The translations under genes were made by a program, and so were the position numbers. From the NCBI GenBank assembly GCA_036763105.1, contig JBAIYS010000004.1, positions 124,001 through 188,000 on the forward strand: DNA of 64,000 nucleotides, written 5' to 3'. The stretch is from Peptococcaceae bacterium 1198_IL3148 (GTDB lineage: Bacteria; Bacillota; Desulfotomaculia; Desulfotomaculales; Desulfohalotomaculaceae). The notes under the pieces are model-generated. The model was given only the letters and a program-made list of their open reading frames with translations. It did no database searches and was not told where the DNA came from. Shown here piece after piece: positions 46,042 to 55,980 of the stretch (position 1 is its first letter; every line of letters starts with the position of its first letter).

Positions 46042-48612
46042 ATGTTAGATAAATTACGCAAACTATTTAATTTAAGTGGTGGCTCTGATCAATGGGTGGA
46101 TGCCAATGAAATATTTGATATTTTTTCCGGTAAAGTTGAGTTCCCAGACACAAATCAAAAAATACATAAAGTGGACAGGGGTGAACGTGAAGGTGCGTTA
46201 TGCTTCTTATATAATTTAGTTTACAACATGGATTTAAGATTATCCCTTGAAGATATTTGTACATTAATAGCTGTGTATGGTAATAATCTCAGAACCATTG
46301 CCAATAAGAAAAAATTTATCAGTGGAGATAACAAACTTGACGTTAACAGCAGTGAGCGTAAGCTAATTGCATACCTTTTAGAGGAAATAATTTTACCTAA
46401 CTACAAGTTCATTAAATCCATTAATGATAAAAGAAAGCAATTTGATCATTTAATGGAGATTAGAAAATGGACTTCGATGGTTTACTCCACTATCCACAAT
46501 AAAGTATTAAAAACAAAGCCGGAGAAATTTAATATCACAGCATGTGTTGATGAAGCCTTTATCACTCGCATTGTTATCGTCACAGAAGAAAGTGATCAAA
46601 AAGACGAAATGACCTTTACTTGGCATCGAATAAACAGTGACGATGTTGATGATAAATTGGCGGAAATTAGTAAAACACTAGTTAAACAAAAACAAGGCCG
46701 GTCTGTTCAAAATAAAAATGAAGCCAAATATCAAGACTATTATGACAAAGCCCAGGAGTATGTTACCTTGGGGAAATATCAGCAAGCAGAAAAGCTGTTC
46801 AATAGAATTATTAACAGCAAAGAAACCTTTGGCTTTACAAGTGGCGCCTATGTAACGTTAGCAACGATTAAATTGAATAACAGTAATATTAATAATCAAA
46901 AAAATAAAGGGAAAATTGTCAAGCTATTAAACAAGGCCTTAGAAATTAACCCCAACAACACTATAGCACCGGCAGTTTTTGTCACCTTACATGTGGTAAC
47001 GGGGGCATATGACCAAGCGCGGCATTGGTTGGGCAAATGTCACCATGAGAGAACCAGAGAGCAGTTGGAACAAAATTTAGAGCAGCTAAATCAGTTTTTT
47101 CAGTTTGCATTTTTACCCGGACTAGCAAACGACGTTGTAAACAATGATGATGCGATCGGTTTTTTTGAAGATGCATTGGCGCTCTTTCCAGATAACATTT
47201 TTGTGCGGCTAAATGCCGCTAAGCTGTACGCCAATAGGGAAGAAGAATATTTATTAAAGGCATACGATCTTTACAAGTCCTTAATCAATGATCTGCCAGA
47301 TTTTTATTTAATCTATCAACTGATGGGAGATCTATGTGGTGCCGGTTATTTGGAACGTCCCAAAGAGCAGGAACAATACTACCTGAAAGCTTTAGAATTA
47401 TTAGAGGAAGACAATTTGGATGCAGAATTACAGCAACAGCATCGGTTTGTGATAGAGGGCAACCTAATATCAGCTTGGTTGATGTTAGAAAAGTACCAAC
47501 AAGTACTGGATTTAACAACCGAAAGAATCAAAAAAAATCCCAACAATACCGACATTCACAATCATGCGGCAGCTTTGTACTTTTTGGAAAGGTATCAGGA
47601 ATCCATTGCCTATTGTCAGCGGGAGCTTTTTGTGGGGGAGGACGAATCAACTTACATATTGCTGGGTAAAAACTTTTATGCCCTTGAAGACTTCCCCAAT
47701 GCCATCACAAGTTTGCGAAAAGCTTTAGCCTTTATTGACCAGGAACCCCTTGCTACCTATTATCAAGATGAAAACGACCGGGGACTACTTTCTTACGCCA
47801 AGGATAGTTGGCAAAGGAATAAGCTTAAAGAGATCTACACGCTGCTATTAATCAGCTATTATCGCCAAGAGGATTATCTCAATGCCAAAGCAATATGGAA
47901 ACTTGCCAACTCAATATATAAACAGGACGAAACCATTAAAGCATGGGGTCACACCATAGACAGCATGCTTACAACAAAAAATCAGTTAGAGCTGGCCAAT
48001 GAGCGATATGAAAAAATTAAAATGGAACTGGCCCAAGAAAAGGAAATGCAGGCCTCTAAACAGCAGATAGTTAGACAATGGGCATTGGAGTTAATGAAGA
48101 TTCAAGGGGAAGGATCAGCAACAGAAAGTATAGATGATGCCGATTGGATAACCTTTGAGCAACAAATTAATGCAATCATAATAAAAATGCGCAAGGAAGT
48201 TAAAGACAAACAGGGCTATGGGGCAAGCAAAAAAGCCTTTACTCAGAAGTACCCTAAATTAGCTCATAAATCTATTGACTTTTTGACAACAGCCGAGTAT
48301 TTGTACCAGCATAATAAAGATGCCCAAATTGATTTTGCTCCCATTATGGTAGAATTTTGCAAAGTGATAGAAAACGAACTGCGTATAGTATTAAAACAAA
48401 ATAAACTGACCCTGGGCCAGGCCATTTACTTTATTGAAAACAATAAAGTTTACCCACTATTTAGCAGAATAGCTAGTTTTAAAGAAATTTACCTTTGTAG
48501 AAACGGCAGTGCCCATACCGGGGTCTCTACAAGAGAGAAAGTGGAAAGGATTAGGAAACTGATCACCGGTCCCGATGGCGCATTAAACATCATCTGTGAA
48601 ATGAAAATATAA
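46042..48612 (+). CDS. Large TPR-repeat protein with C-terminal HEPN-like domain
   Basis: 856 residues. Residues 1-220 are of unknown fold. About 235-680 are tetratricopeptide-like helical repeats (for example YYDKAQEYVTLGKYQQAEKLF, YILLGKNFYALEDFPNAITS). After a charged coiled segment, residues about 725-856 form a helical domain with VEFCKVIENELRIVL and LCRNGSAHTG, giving R820-x4-H825, the motif of HEPN ribonuclease domains. HEPN proteins are often RNA-cutting toxins or phage-defence effectors; the TPR part could sense a partner. Activity is inference, since some HEPN domains are inert. GGGGGAC precedes the ATG. Confidence 0.7.
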   Translation: MLDKLRKLFNLSGGSDQWVDANEIFDIFSGKVEFPDTNQKIHKVDRGEREGALCFLYNLVYNMDLRLSLEDICTLIAVYGNNLRTIANKKKFISGDNKLDVNSSERKLIAYLLEEIILPNYKFIKSINDKRKQFDHLMEIRKWTSMVYSTIHNKVLKTKPEKFNITACVDEAFITRIVIVTEESDQKDEMTFTWHRINSDDVDDKLAEISKTLVKQKQGRSVQNKNEAKYQDYYDKAQEYVTLGKYQQAEKLFNRIINSKETFGFTSGAYVTLATIKLNNSNINNQKNKGKIVKLLNKALEINPNNTIAPAVFVTLHVVTGAYDQARHWLGKCHHERTREQLEQNLEQLNQFFQFAFLPGLANDVVNNDDAIGFFEDALALFPDNIFVRLNAAKLYANREEEYLLKAYDLYKSLINDLPDFYLIYQLMGDLCGAGYLERPKEQEQYYLKALELLEEDNLDAELQQQHRFVIEGNLISAWLMLEKYQQVLDLTTERIKKNPNNTDIHNHAAALYFLERYQESIAYCQRELFVGEDESTYILLGKNFYALEDFPNAITSLRKALAFIDQEPLATYYQDENDRGLLSYAKDSWQRNKLKEIYTLLLISYYRQEDYLNAKAIWKLANSIYKQDETIKAWGHTIDSMLTTKNQLELANERYEKIKMELAQEKEMQASKQQIVRQWALELMKIQGEGSATESIDDADWITFEQQINAIIIKMRKEVKDKQGYGASKKAFTQKYPKLAHKSIDFLTTAEYLYQHNKDAQIDFAPIMVEFCKVIENELRIVLKQNKLTLGQAIYFIENNKVYPLFSRIASFKEIYLCRNGSAHTGVSTREKVERIRKLITGPDGALNIICEMKI

Positions 48613-48717
48613 TATTATATATTTTTCGCATAAATAAATATTAAAAATCAACAAATACTACTTAAGGACAGTGTATTTTCATAACCGTTGCGTATATGGC
48701 TATCGGAGGGGTACTTA

Positions 48718-50301
48718 ATGAAATTATTGATCAAAAATGGTAAAATTGTTGATGGCACCGGTCAAAGGGCCTATCAAGGTAATGTTGCAATCGTTGGAGA
48801 TAAAATTGTGGCGTTGGGTGAAGTGGACGATCTGGGATTTGACAATTTAATTGATGCCGAAGGACTTGTTGTGGCACCAGGTTTTATTGATACCCATAGC
48901 CATTCGGATTTAAAGATTTTAGTTGATCCCTTTGTAGAACCAAAGGTGCGACAAGGGGTGACAACGGAAATCTTAGGACAAGACGGAATTTCTATGGCTC
49001 CCTTGCCTAAAGAATATATTAGTCCCTGGCGGAAAAATTTGGCTGGCTTAGACGGAGATAGCGATGCCATAGATTGGACCTATGAAACCACCGCTGGCTA
49101 TTTTAAGCTGTTGGAAAAATCCGGGGTAGGGCTGAATGTGGCATACTTAGTACCCCATGGCAATATCCGCATGGAAGCCTTAGGTTTAGGTAACAAGGAC
49201 CCCAATGCCGCCGAATTACAAAAGATGAAGGATATCACCAGAAGAGAGTTGGAAGCGGGGGCGGCGGGGCTATCCACCGGCCTAATATATATGCCCTGCG
49301 CCTATGGTGAAACCAGCGAAGTTATTGAGATGTGTAAGGTTGTGGCCGAGTTTGACAGAGTTTTTGTCATTCACCAACGCAGTGAAGCCGATGATATTCT
49401 GGAATCGATGAAGGAAGTCATCAGTATTGGACGGGAATCGGGAGTTAAAGTCCATTTTTCTCATTTTAAAGTTTGTGGCAAAAAGAATTGGGATAAAATA
49501 GATCAGGTCATCGAATTGTTGGAGCAGGCTAAAGCTGAGGGAATTAGGGTATCCTTTGACCAATATCCCTATGTGGCCGGGAGCACCATGCTGGGGGTGA
49601 TTCTACCTCCTTGGGCCCATGATGGCGGAACAGACAAGCTATTGGAGAGATTGCGAGATCCAGAGCTTAGAAAACGGATGATTAAAGACATTGAGTCGGG
49701 AATTCCTGGTTGGGATAACTTTGTGGAGTTTGCCGGCCTAGATCAAATTTTTGTAACCAGTGTCAAGACGAAGAAAAATGAAGATGTGATTGGTAAAAAC
49801 TTAGTTGAAATTGGCAAACTTAGGGGAAAAGATCCCTATGAGGCCACATTTGATTTATTGCTTGAAGAGGAAAATGCGGTGGGGATGGTTGATTTCTATG
49901 GTCTCGAGGAGCATGTGTGCACTTTTTTGAAACGCCCGGAGCAAAATGTATGTACGGATGGTCTTTTGGCAGGAAAACCACATCCCCGGGTTTATGGCTC
50001 CTTTCCAAGGGTTTTAGGTAAATATGTGCGGGAAGACAAAACGTTGACATTGGAAGAAGCCATTAGAAAAATGACCTTAAAGCCGGCAGAAGTATTTCAG
50101 CTGAAAAATAGAGGGGCGTTGAAAGCAGGCTACTTCGCTGATATCGTTATTTTCAATCCGGATACTATCAGTGATAAAGGAACCTTTGTGGACCCTGCGC
50201 AATATCCTGTCGGCATTGAGTATGTGTTAGTCAACGGCCAAGTGGTTCTAAATAAAGGCACCCATACTAAAGTGGTGGCAGGTCAAGTATTAAGACAATA
50301 A
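48718..50301 (+). CDS. Amidohydrolase of the N-acyl-D-amino-acid deacylase family
   Basis: 527 residues from ATG 48718 with GGAGGGG 7 bases upstream. Metal residues: FIDTHSHSDL, then VIHQRSEADD, KVHFSHFKVCGKKN, and the late Asp in VCTDGLLAGKPHPR. The length and the C-terminal GSFPRVLGKYVRE are typical of D-aminoacylases. The Cys found after GVTT in characterised D-aminoacylases (GNCG) is replaced by Asp (GQDG), so the substrate may differ. A terminator follows. Confidence 0.85.
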   Translation: MKLLIKNGKIVDGTGQRAYQGNVAIVGDKIVALGEVDDLGFDNLIDAEGLVVAPGFIDTHSHSDLKILVDPFVEPKVRQGVTTEILGQDGISMAPLPKEYISPWRKNLAGLDGDSDAIDWTYETTAGYFKLLEKSGVGLNVAYLVPHGNIRMEALGLGNKDPNAAELQKMKDITRRELEAGAAGLSTGLIYMPCAYGETSEVIEMCKVVAEFDRVFVIHQRSEADDILESMKEVISIGRESGVKVHFSHFKVCGKKNWDKIDQVIELLEQAKAEGIRVSFDQYPYVAGSTMLGVILPPWAHDGGTDKLLERLRDPELRKRMIKDIESGIPGWDNFVEFAGLDQIFVTSVKTKKNEDVIGKNLVEIGKLRGKDPYEATFDLLLEEENAVGMVDFYGLEEHVCTFLKRPEQNVCTDGLLAGKPHPRVYGSFPRVLGKYVREDKTLTLEEAIRKMTLKPAEVFQLKNRGALKAGYFADIVIFNPDTISDKGTFVDPAQYPVGIEYVLVNGQVVLNKGTHTKVVAGQVLRQ

Positions 50302-50333
50302 GGAACCGGCCACAACAATTGCAAAGGCAAGGC

Positions 50334-50373
50334 AAATCCCCCCTTGGTTGATTCCGAATAGGGGGGATTTTTG
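50334..50373. terminator. Terminator between convergent amidohydrolase and murE genes
   Basis: AAATCCCCCC / GGGGGGATTT with a 17-base loop and A and T runs on both sides. Confidence 0.85.
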
Positions 50374-50396
50374 TGCTAAAAGCAATTATACTTCCC

Positions 50397-51911
50397 CTAG
50401 CGATGGGGCCAAGCATAATTCCACACCATGTCCGGAGATGGTATGTAGAAACTTTCAGGAAGCTCGTCCAGTGCCTTGGTTACTATTTCCCTTTCATTAA
50501 AATACATCACATCGCTGCCGATGATTTGGCACTTTTCATGACCTTTGCCGGTAATTATTATTGTATCGTTTTCCTTACTGGTTAAAATTGCGTGTCTAAT
50601 GGCCTCTGCTCGATCGAGGATTTCAATATAAGAATTGGCTTTTTTAAACCCTTTCTTAATTTCATTAATAATGTCCCGGGGTTGTTCTGAGCGGCAATTA
50701 TCTGTAGTAAGTACACATAAGTCGCAATAACGCTCGGCAATTTCCCCCATTTTACATCTTTTAGTATGATCCCTTTCACCGACACAGCCAAATACAATTA
50801 TTTTTCTTCCTTTAGCGAACTTGCTAATTGTACCCAATAATTTTTCAAAACCATCAGGGGTATGGGCGTAGTCAATAATAACGGTTCGGTTTTTATCTGA
50901 CCGAATAACCTCAAATCTTCCCGGCACAGCGCTAACAGCCTCTAAGCCCGCTTTAATGTGTGCCAAGTCTATACCCAATGCGTAGCCACAGGTTGCTGCT
51001 GCTAGGCTGTTATAAATGTTATACATGCCGGGGATTTTTATCTGCACATTTATTTTCTCTTCGGGGGTATTAATGGTAAATGCACTGTATTTTTCATTAA
51101 TAGTGATATCTTTAGCGGTAATGTCGGCATGGTGATTAATCCCATAGGTTAATAATTTCGCTTTGTTATTGGCTATTTCTTTAGCTAGTCTGTCTCCAAA
51201 GGGATCATCTATATTGACAATGTTAAAATTATTGGCTTTGTGAAACAATTGCTTTTTTGCATTGTAGTAGTTTTCCATATTGCCATGAAAGTCCAAATGT
51301 TCATGGGTTAAGTTGGTAAATATTGCTATATTAAAATCACAGTCATGGACCCGTGACAACTGTATAGAATGAGAAGAAACTTCCATAACACAGTCAGTGA
51401 CACCCTGTTGGATCATAGATTTAAACATTTTTTGCAGTTCTAAAGATTCAGGGGTTGTGTGTGTGGTTGTATGGGAGTTACCATTAATAATTATTTCTAC
51501 AGTACTTATTAATGAGTTCTTTCTTTTATCACTATCTAAAATTGATTTTGTAAAGTAAGCAGTTGTGGTTTTACCATTGGTACCAGTGATGCCGATTAAT
51601 TCTAAATCTTGAGAAGGGTAGCCGTAGAAAGATGCTGCAAGGGCGCTCAATGCTGCCCGGGTATCCTTTACTTTGATAATGGTAATCCCTTCGGCAACAT
51701 TTATGTCTTTACTGATTACAATGGTCTTTGCCCCTTTGGAAATGGCATCATTTATAAACCGATGTCCATCTACCTTGAATCCTTCCACTGCCACAAAGAG
51801 ATAATTATTTCTCACTGAATTTGAGTTATAGGCGATGCCTTCAATGTTTATTTTAGTACTGCCCCTGATATCCGTTACCTCTAGGTTTTTAATAATGCTA
51901 TCAAGTTCTAT
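50397..51911 (-). CDS. murE: UDP-N-acetylmuramoyl-tripeptide synthetase (MurE-type ligase), apparent AUA start
   Basis: About 504 residues if read from ATA 51911. ATP loop: GITGTNGKTTTAYF; carbamoylated-Lys and Mg region THEHLDFHGNMENYY; DYAHTPDGFEKLL; and TTDNCRSEQPRDI, close to the DNPRSE motif of meso-diaminopimelate ligases with Cys for Pro. Homology extends upstream of the first ATG (51815) through IEGIAYNSNSVRNNYLFVA to ELDSIIKNLEV, just where MurE should begin; AAAGGGGAG sits 7 bases before the ATA. So the real N-terminus is intact but the start is ATA (an ATG changed by one base, an unusual start, or a sequence error). The gene stands alone, not in a division cluster, so it may be a second copy. 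Confidence 0.85.
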   Translation of the reverse strand: MELDSIIKNLEVTDIRGSTKINIEGIAYNSNSVRNNYLFVAVEGFKVDGHRFINDAISKGAKTIVISKDINVAEGITIIKVKDTRAALSALAASFYGYPSQDLELIGITGTNGKTTTAYFTKSILDSDKRKNSLISTVEIIINGNSHTTTHTTPESLELQKMFKSMIQQGVTDCVMEVSSHSIQLSRVHDCDFNIAIFTNLTHEHLDFHGNMENYYNAKKQLFHKANNFNIVNIDDPFGDRLAKEIANNKAKLLTYGINHHADITAKDITINEKYSAFTINTPEEKINVQIKIPGMYNIYNSLAAATCGYALGIDLAHIKAGLEAVSAVPGRFEVIRSDKNRTVIIDYAHTPDGFEKLLGTISKFAKGRKIIVFGCVGERDHTKRCKMGEIAERYCDLCVLTTDNCRSEQPRDIINEIKKGFKKANSYIEILDRAEAIRHAILTSKENDTIIITGKGHEKCQIIGSDVMYFNEREIVTKALDELPESFYIPSPDMVWNYAWPHR

Positions 51912-52019
51912 GTTGATTCTCCCCTTTCGGGTCCATTTAACAGATTATTAAACCTTTACCTAGTTTTTCACTGTAAGAAATAAATAATCCCCGGGGCTGG
52001 TTATTAAGTGCTATCTTTA

Positions 52020-52196
52020 TTAGTGTGCTTCAATAAAGTTTTGTGCAAATTGATATATTTCTTGAGAAGGTACTGCCAGATTAAGATTTTGTCCATTATC
52101 AAAACCTGCAGTAATCAGGCCCACTAGGCGTCCAAACATATCAAGCAGCGCACCGCCAGAACTGCCATTGGAAATGGGAGCAGTGAACTGAATCAT
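52020..52196 (-). pseudogene. Trypsin-like (HtrA-type) serine protease, C-terminal fragment
   Basis: 58 codons read IQFTAPISNGSSGGALLDMF, with the catalytic Ser in GSSGG, followed by GRLVGLITAGF and NLAVPS, the end of a DegP-like protease domain. The His and Asp parts of the triad are missing upstream, so this is a truncated remnant. Confidence 0.8.
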
Positions 52197-52206
52197 GGTT
52201 AAACTA

Positions 52207-52284
52207 TTATATCACTATAAAATCCTCAAGAGGATGCTGGGTTGTTTTAAGTTTGACCTTTGGTGGCTTAGTAAACACTATCAT
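52207..52284 (-). other. Tiny ORF with a ribosome site in a gene-poor stretch
   Basis: 25 codons beginning MIVFTKPPKVKLKTTQHPL with GGAGGAA before the ATG, ending just upstream of the protease fragment. It may be the stump of a deleted gene. The remaining bases to 52512 hold no other gene I can see; the stretch is AT-rich. Confidence 0.3.
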
Positions 52285-52512
52285 AGACCATTCCTCCAAA
52301 GTAAAACAATTCATCTAATGTGATTATAGATAATTATTAAATCATTTTATCACAATAAAATCAGGGCTGGTCAACTTTTGTGTTGTCAAAATCACTTTAT
52401 GGGAAGGAAAAGTGTATCACAAAGGCTTATAATGTTATAAGCGGACGCTACAGCATGCGGTGACTGATAGAGTTCATTAAGTTTGTATGGAAACCACAGG
52501 TGGAGGTATGGG

Positions 52513-53059
52513 ATGTACAAAATATTGGTTGTTGAAGATGAAGATATTTTACGAGAAGTGATAATGGACTATTTAATTGAGGAAGGACATCAGGTATTAG
52601 AGGCTGCTGATGGAGAAAAAGCTTTAGAACTGTTTCAATTAAATGCTGTTGATTTAGTTATACTGGACATTGTTTTGCCAAAGGTTGATGGCTGGTCGGT
52701 ATGCCGCAGAATAAGGAAAAATTCCAGTATTCCTATCATCATTTTAACCGCCCGTTCAGATGAGGATGATTCCCTGCTGGGGTATGACCTGGGAGCTGAT
52801 GATTATCTGATCAAGCCATATAGTCCCCGGGTTCTAATGGCAAAGGTGAAACGGTTTCTGGAAAAATACTCAGGTACCGTGGATGGAATGCTGATATCAG
52901 CCGGGGGTATTGTTATAAATATGGGGATATGATTTTTATGGCGATGAAAAGACAGTGAATAGTCATATCAGAAACCTGCGTGCCAAGCTGGGCAGTAAAG
53001 GCAGCTGCATTGTTACGGTTATCCGTACAGGATATAAATTCACCGAGGAACAGCGATGA
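52513..53059 (+). pseudogene. OmpR-family response regulator broken by an internal deletion
   Basis: The receiver domain is whole (LVVEDEDILREV, phospho-Asp in LVILDIVLPK, Lys in DYLIKPYSPR). The frame then stops after IVINMGI (TGA 52930-52932). In another frame the end of the winged helix appears at once: WGYDFYGDEKTVNSHIRNLR through VIRTGYKF and a TGA overlapping the kinase start. The bulk of the DNA-binding domain between INM and WGYDFYG is missing and the frame is shifted, so the protein cannot bind DNA as built. Confidence 0.88.
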
Positions 53060-54792
53060 AAAAAAGTATAGTTTTTAAATGGTTTGTGCTGACAGCTTTA
53101 TTATTCTCAACGATGTTTTTATTCATTGGCATCACGCAAAATTACTTTTTTGAGAAATATTATATTGATAAGAAAGCGGATGCTCTCCAACAGAATATGA
53201 ACGAGTATTCAGATCTGGCAGCGAAAAAGGGAACGGAGGCCGCATCAGAAGAACTTTATAAAAATAACCATGTCTGGATTACAAAGCTGGATGAGTATGG
53301 ACGTATTTGGAATGTGGAGAATTACTATATCGAAGTGAAGTTGAAGGATGAATCCCAGGGTAATTTGCAAATACCCATGTACTCCTTTGAAGGAAAATTT
53401 TTTTCTGATATACTCTCTTCATTAAAAGTCGGCGATGAGGTAATTATTGACACCGTTAATATAGCAGGTGAAAGGATACCTTATCAGATATCGACTGATT
53501 CGACGGGAGTTGTAAATTTAAACATTGCCAACAAGCTGCATGGGCGCAATGCCGATAAAGCTTATAGTCATCTGACAACTGGTCTATTCAGAGGGACGAT
53601 AACCAAAACTGCATTTCCGGAACGAATGGAGTATATTGCCTTTCCTTACCAGGAACGTTATTTTTTGCAACAGGTAAAAGAATTTCAAGCCGGTCTGCTG
53701 GCTAATAATGCGAACCCTCTTCAGCGAACAGAAGAACTTAGTGCAACAGAAAATTTTGCCCAATATAAGATAATCATTAAACCGGTAGTTGAAAACGGGG
53801 TAACGAGATATATTTTTGCCATGACCTCTCTGCAGCCTGTGAATGAAGCAATAGCGGTTATACGGCAATTCTATCCTTACTTTTTTGGGCTTAGCCTTTT
53901 GTGTATTATAGTTTTGGCATTTATTTTTTCCAAGTGGCTGGCCAAGCCACTGCTATCCATCAACCGGATCACAGGGCAAATAGCGAACCTGGATTTTACC
54001 GAAAAACTGCCGGTGCGTTCTGAGGATGAAATTGGTCAGTTGTCCCAAAGTATCAATGAACTGTCCAGCCGGATAGAAGCGTATATTGGTAAGTTGAAGC
54101 AGGATCTTGATAAAGAGAAACAGTTGGAAAATACACGGAAGGAATTTATTGCCGGGGTATCCCATGAATTGAAAACGCCCCTGGCGGTGATGAAAAGTTG
54201 TCTATCTATTTTAAAAGACGGCATTGCAGCTGAAAAAAGAGACCATTACTTTCAGGCAATGGAAGATGAAATAGAGCGGATGGACTTGCTGGTTGTTAAT
54301 ATGCTGGATCTAGCTAAGTTCCAATCCGGTACCTATAAGCCTGAAATGGCTCCTTTTGAAATAGATAAAGTGATTACCGAAGTATGCTGGTCACTGGCTG
54401 AGCAAATACAGCAGAAAAATCTCTCGCTTACATTGAACCTTTGTACTCTAAGGGTAGTGGGGCATAAAGGGCTAATCAGTCGCGTGATTACTAATTTTCT
54501 GAGTAATGCAATTTGGCATGCAAACAATGGACATGCCATTGTAGTTGCTGTAAAAGGCAACGGGCAGACAGCAGAAACCAGCGTAGAAAATCAGGGAAAG
54601 CCGATATCAGAAACAGACCGGGGAAAGATATGGGACCAATTCTACCGTGTGGAGGCGATGACATCCAAAGCTGGTACCGGTTTGGGACTTTCTATATCCA
54701 AGGAAATACTGGAACTTCACCAAGCGGCTTATGGTGTGGAAAATACTAAAGATGGCGTCTGCTTTTTCTTTTCACTGCCGGTACAGTCATAA
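53056..54792 (+). CDS. Membrane sensor histidine kinase (HAMP, HisKA, HATPase)
   Basis: 578 residues. First helix near 10-30, a 230-residue extracellular domain, second helix near 275-293, a HAMP linker, phosphoacceptor VSHELKTPLAVMKS, N box NFLSNAIWHA, and G boxes up to AGTGLGLSISKEIL. ATG overlaps the stop of the broken response regulator (ATGA), showing they were an operon. The kinase is intact but its partner is not, so it is an orphan unless it uses another regulator. Confidence 0.9.
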   Translation: MKKSIVFKWFVLTALLFSTMFLFIGITQNYFFEKYYIDKKADALQQNMNEYSDLAAKKGTEAASEELYKNNHVWITKLDEYGRIWNVENYYIEVKLKDESQGNLQIPMYSFEGKFFSDILSSLKVGDEVIIDTVNIAGERIPYQISTDSTGVVNLNIANKLHGRNADKAYSHLTTGLFRGTITKTAFPERMEYIAFPYQERYFLQQVKEFQAGLLANNANPLQRTEELSATENFAQYKIIIKPVVENGVTRYIFAMTSLQPVNEAIAVIRQFYPYFFGLSLLCIIVLAFIFSKWLAKPLLSINRITGQIANLDFTEKLPVRSEDEIGQLSQSINELSSRIEAYIGKLKQDLDKEKQLENTRKEFIAGVSHELKTPLAVMKSCLSILKDGIAAEKRDHYFQAMEDEIERMDLLVVNMLDLAKFQSGTYKPEMAPFEIDKVITEVCWSLAEQIQQKNLSLTLNLCTLRVVGHKGLISRVITNFLSNAIWHANNGHAIVVAVKGNGQTAETSVENQGKPISETDRGKIWDQFYRVEAMTSKAGTGLGLSISKEILELHQAAYGVENTKDGVCFFFSLPVQS

Positions 54793-54800
54793 AGCATAGA

Positions 54801-54834
54801 AAAGCTATGAAGGAAACTTCATGGCTTTTTTATT
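54801..54834 (+). terminator. Terminator after the sensor kinase gene
   Basis: AAAGCTATGAAG-GAAA-CTTCATGGCTTT followed by a T run. Confidence 0.85.
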
Positions 54835-54903
54835 TTATCTGCACCTGTTCTGCATTTTGTTGCTGTAATATCTGTGTATCAAATAAAGAAAAGAGGTATT
54901 TTT

Positions 54904-55509
54904 ATGAGAATACTAGTGATGTGTTTGCTGATAGGCATTCTTCTGCTTGGTACGACTGCCTGCGGAAATACAACTGCTGAAGAAGATGTTACAACTGAGT
55001 TTGAGAACAGTGTATTTGTGGGAGATTCCATTACCGCAGGTTTTGCAGTTAATGAAATCCTGCCGGAAGAACGTGTAATAGCCGGGGCAGGAGCCACCGC
55101 TGGGTTTATTTATGATGACGTTGATGATTTGGTTGCCAAGAACCCTGATAACGTCTTTATCATGTTGGGCTCATTGGATGTCCTCATGCCTGTGGATAAT
55201 CCTAAAGAATTATTCAGAAATGATTTAGCGAAACTGGTTGACAAAATAAAGGAAGAGTTGCCAGACAGTAAAATATATCTGCAATCCATAACACCTGTGA
55301 CACAGGGGGCTTTAGATCAGTACCCTCGCTATAAAGAAATAGGGGAATATAATGAGATTATAAAGGAACTAGCGGACCAATTGTCAGTTAATTATGTAGA
55401 CATTGGAGTATTGGTAAATGAAAACACCGATTTATTTGCTGAAGATGGAGTTCATTTCAAGAAAGAATTTTACCACTTGTGGCTGAATAAACTTTCTAAA
55501 TCATTATAA
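54904..55509 (+). CDS. SGNH/GDSL-type hydrolase lipoprotein
   Basis: 201 residues from ATG 54904 (AAGAGG upstream). Signal peptide with lipobox GTTAC. Block I FVGDSITAGF holds the nucleophile Ser, the Gly is in IAGAGATA, the Asn block reads MLGSLDVL rather than GxND, and EDGVHFKKE holds the Asp-His pair. Such extracellular esterases commonly de-O-acetylate cell-wall sugars and sit beside MBOAT acyltransferases, whose remnant follows. Confidence 0.85.
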   Translation: MRILVMCLLIGILLLGTTACGNTTAEEDVTTEFENSVFVGDSITAGFAVNEILPEERVIAGAGATAGFIYDDVDDLVAKNPDNVFIMLGSLDVLMPVDNPKELFRNDLAKLVDKIKEELPDSKIYLQSITPVTQGALDQYPRYKEIGEYNEIIKELADQLSVNYVDIGVLVNENTDLFAEDGVHFKKEFYHLWLNKLSKSL

Positions 55510-55538
55510 CGACTTAATTCGTTAGAGCAGAGGGACAT

Positions 55539-55966
55539 ATGGTTTTCAGTAGCTTGTTTTTTACATTTGCTTTTCTGCCGCTCACAATAATTCTCTATTA
55601 TTTGTTAGCAAAGCATTTGAGAAATATCATATCTATTTATTGCTGCTGGTTGTTATAGGCTGGGTGTTTTTTGAATTTACCAACCTGGCGGATGGGTTGA
55701 GTTTTCTGCGGGTCATGTTTGGAGTGGAAGGCAACGGGTTTATTGATAACCAAGCAATTGGGCAGCTAAAAACCTATGCCGTTTTATATATTGTTTGTAT
55801 CATCGCCGCTTCATCTTGGCCGAACAAATTGGCATTATCATTTAAAAGGGTGCATGGCAATATTTACAGAGTAGCAGTAAACGTGTACTATTGTGTACTA
55901 TTGTTTTTTTCAACTGCATATATGGTTGGTGCAACCTACAACCCATTTATATATTTTAGATTTTAA
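55539..55966 (+). pseudogene. MBOAT (AlgI/DltB-like) acyltransferase with a large internal deletion
   Basis: The first frame gives MVFSSLFFTFAFLPLTIILY, the standard AlgI N-terminus, and runs to TAG after 39 codons. The second frame enters near the same place (FEKYHIYLLLL) and gives VVIGWVFFEFTNLADGLSFL, the AlgI C-terminal part. The roughly 300 residues between, with the catalytic His, are gone and the frames do not match. Confidence 0.88.
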
Positions 55967-55980
55967 CCTGGGGGATTGAT

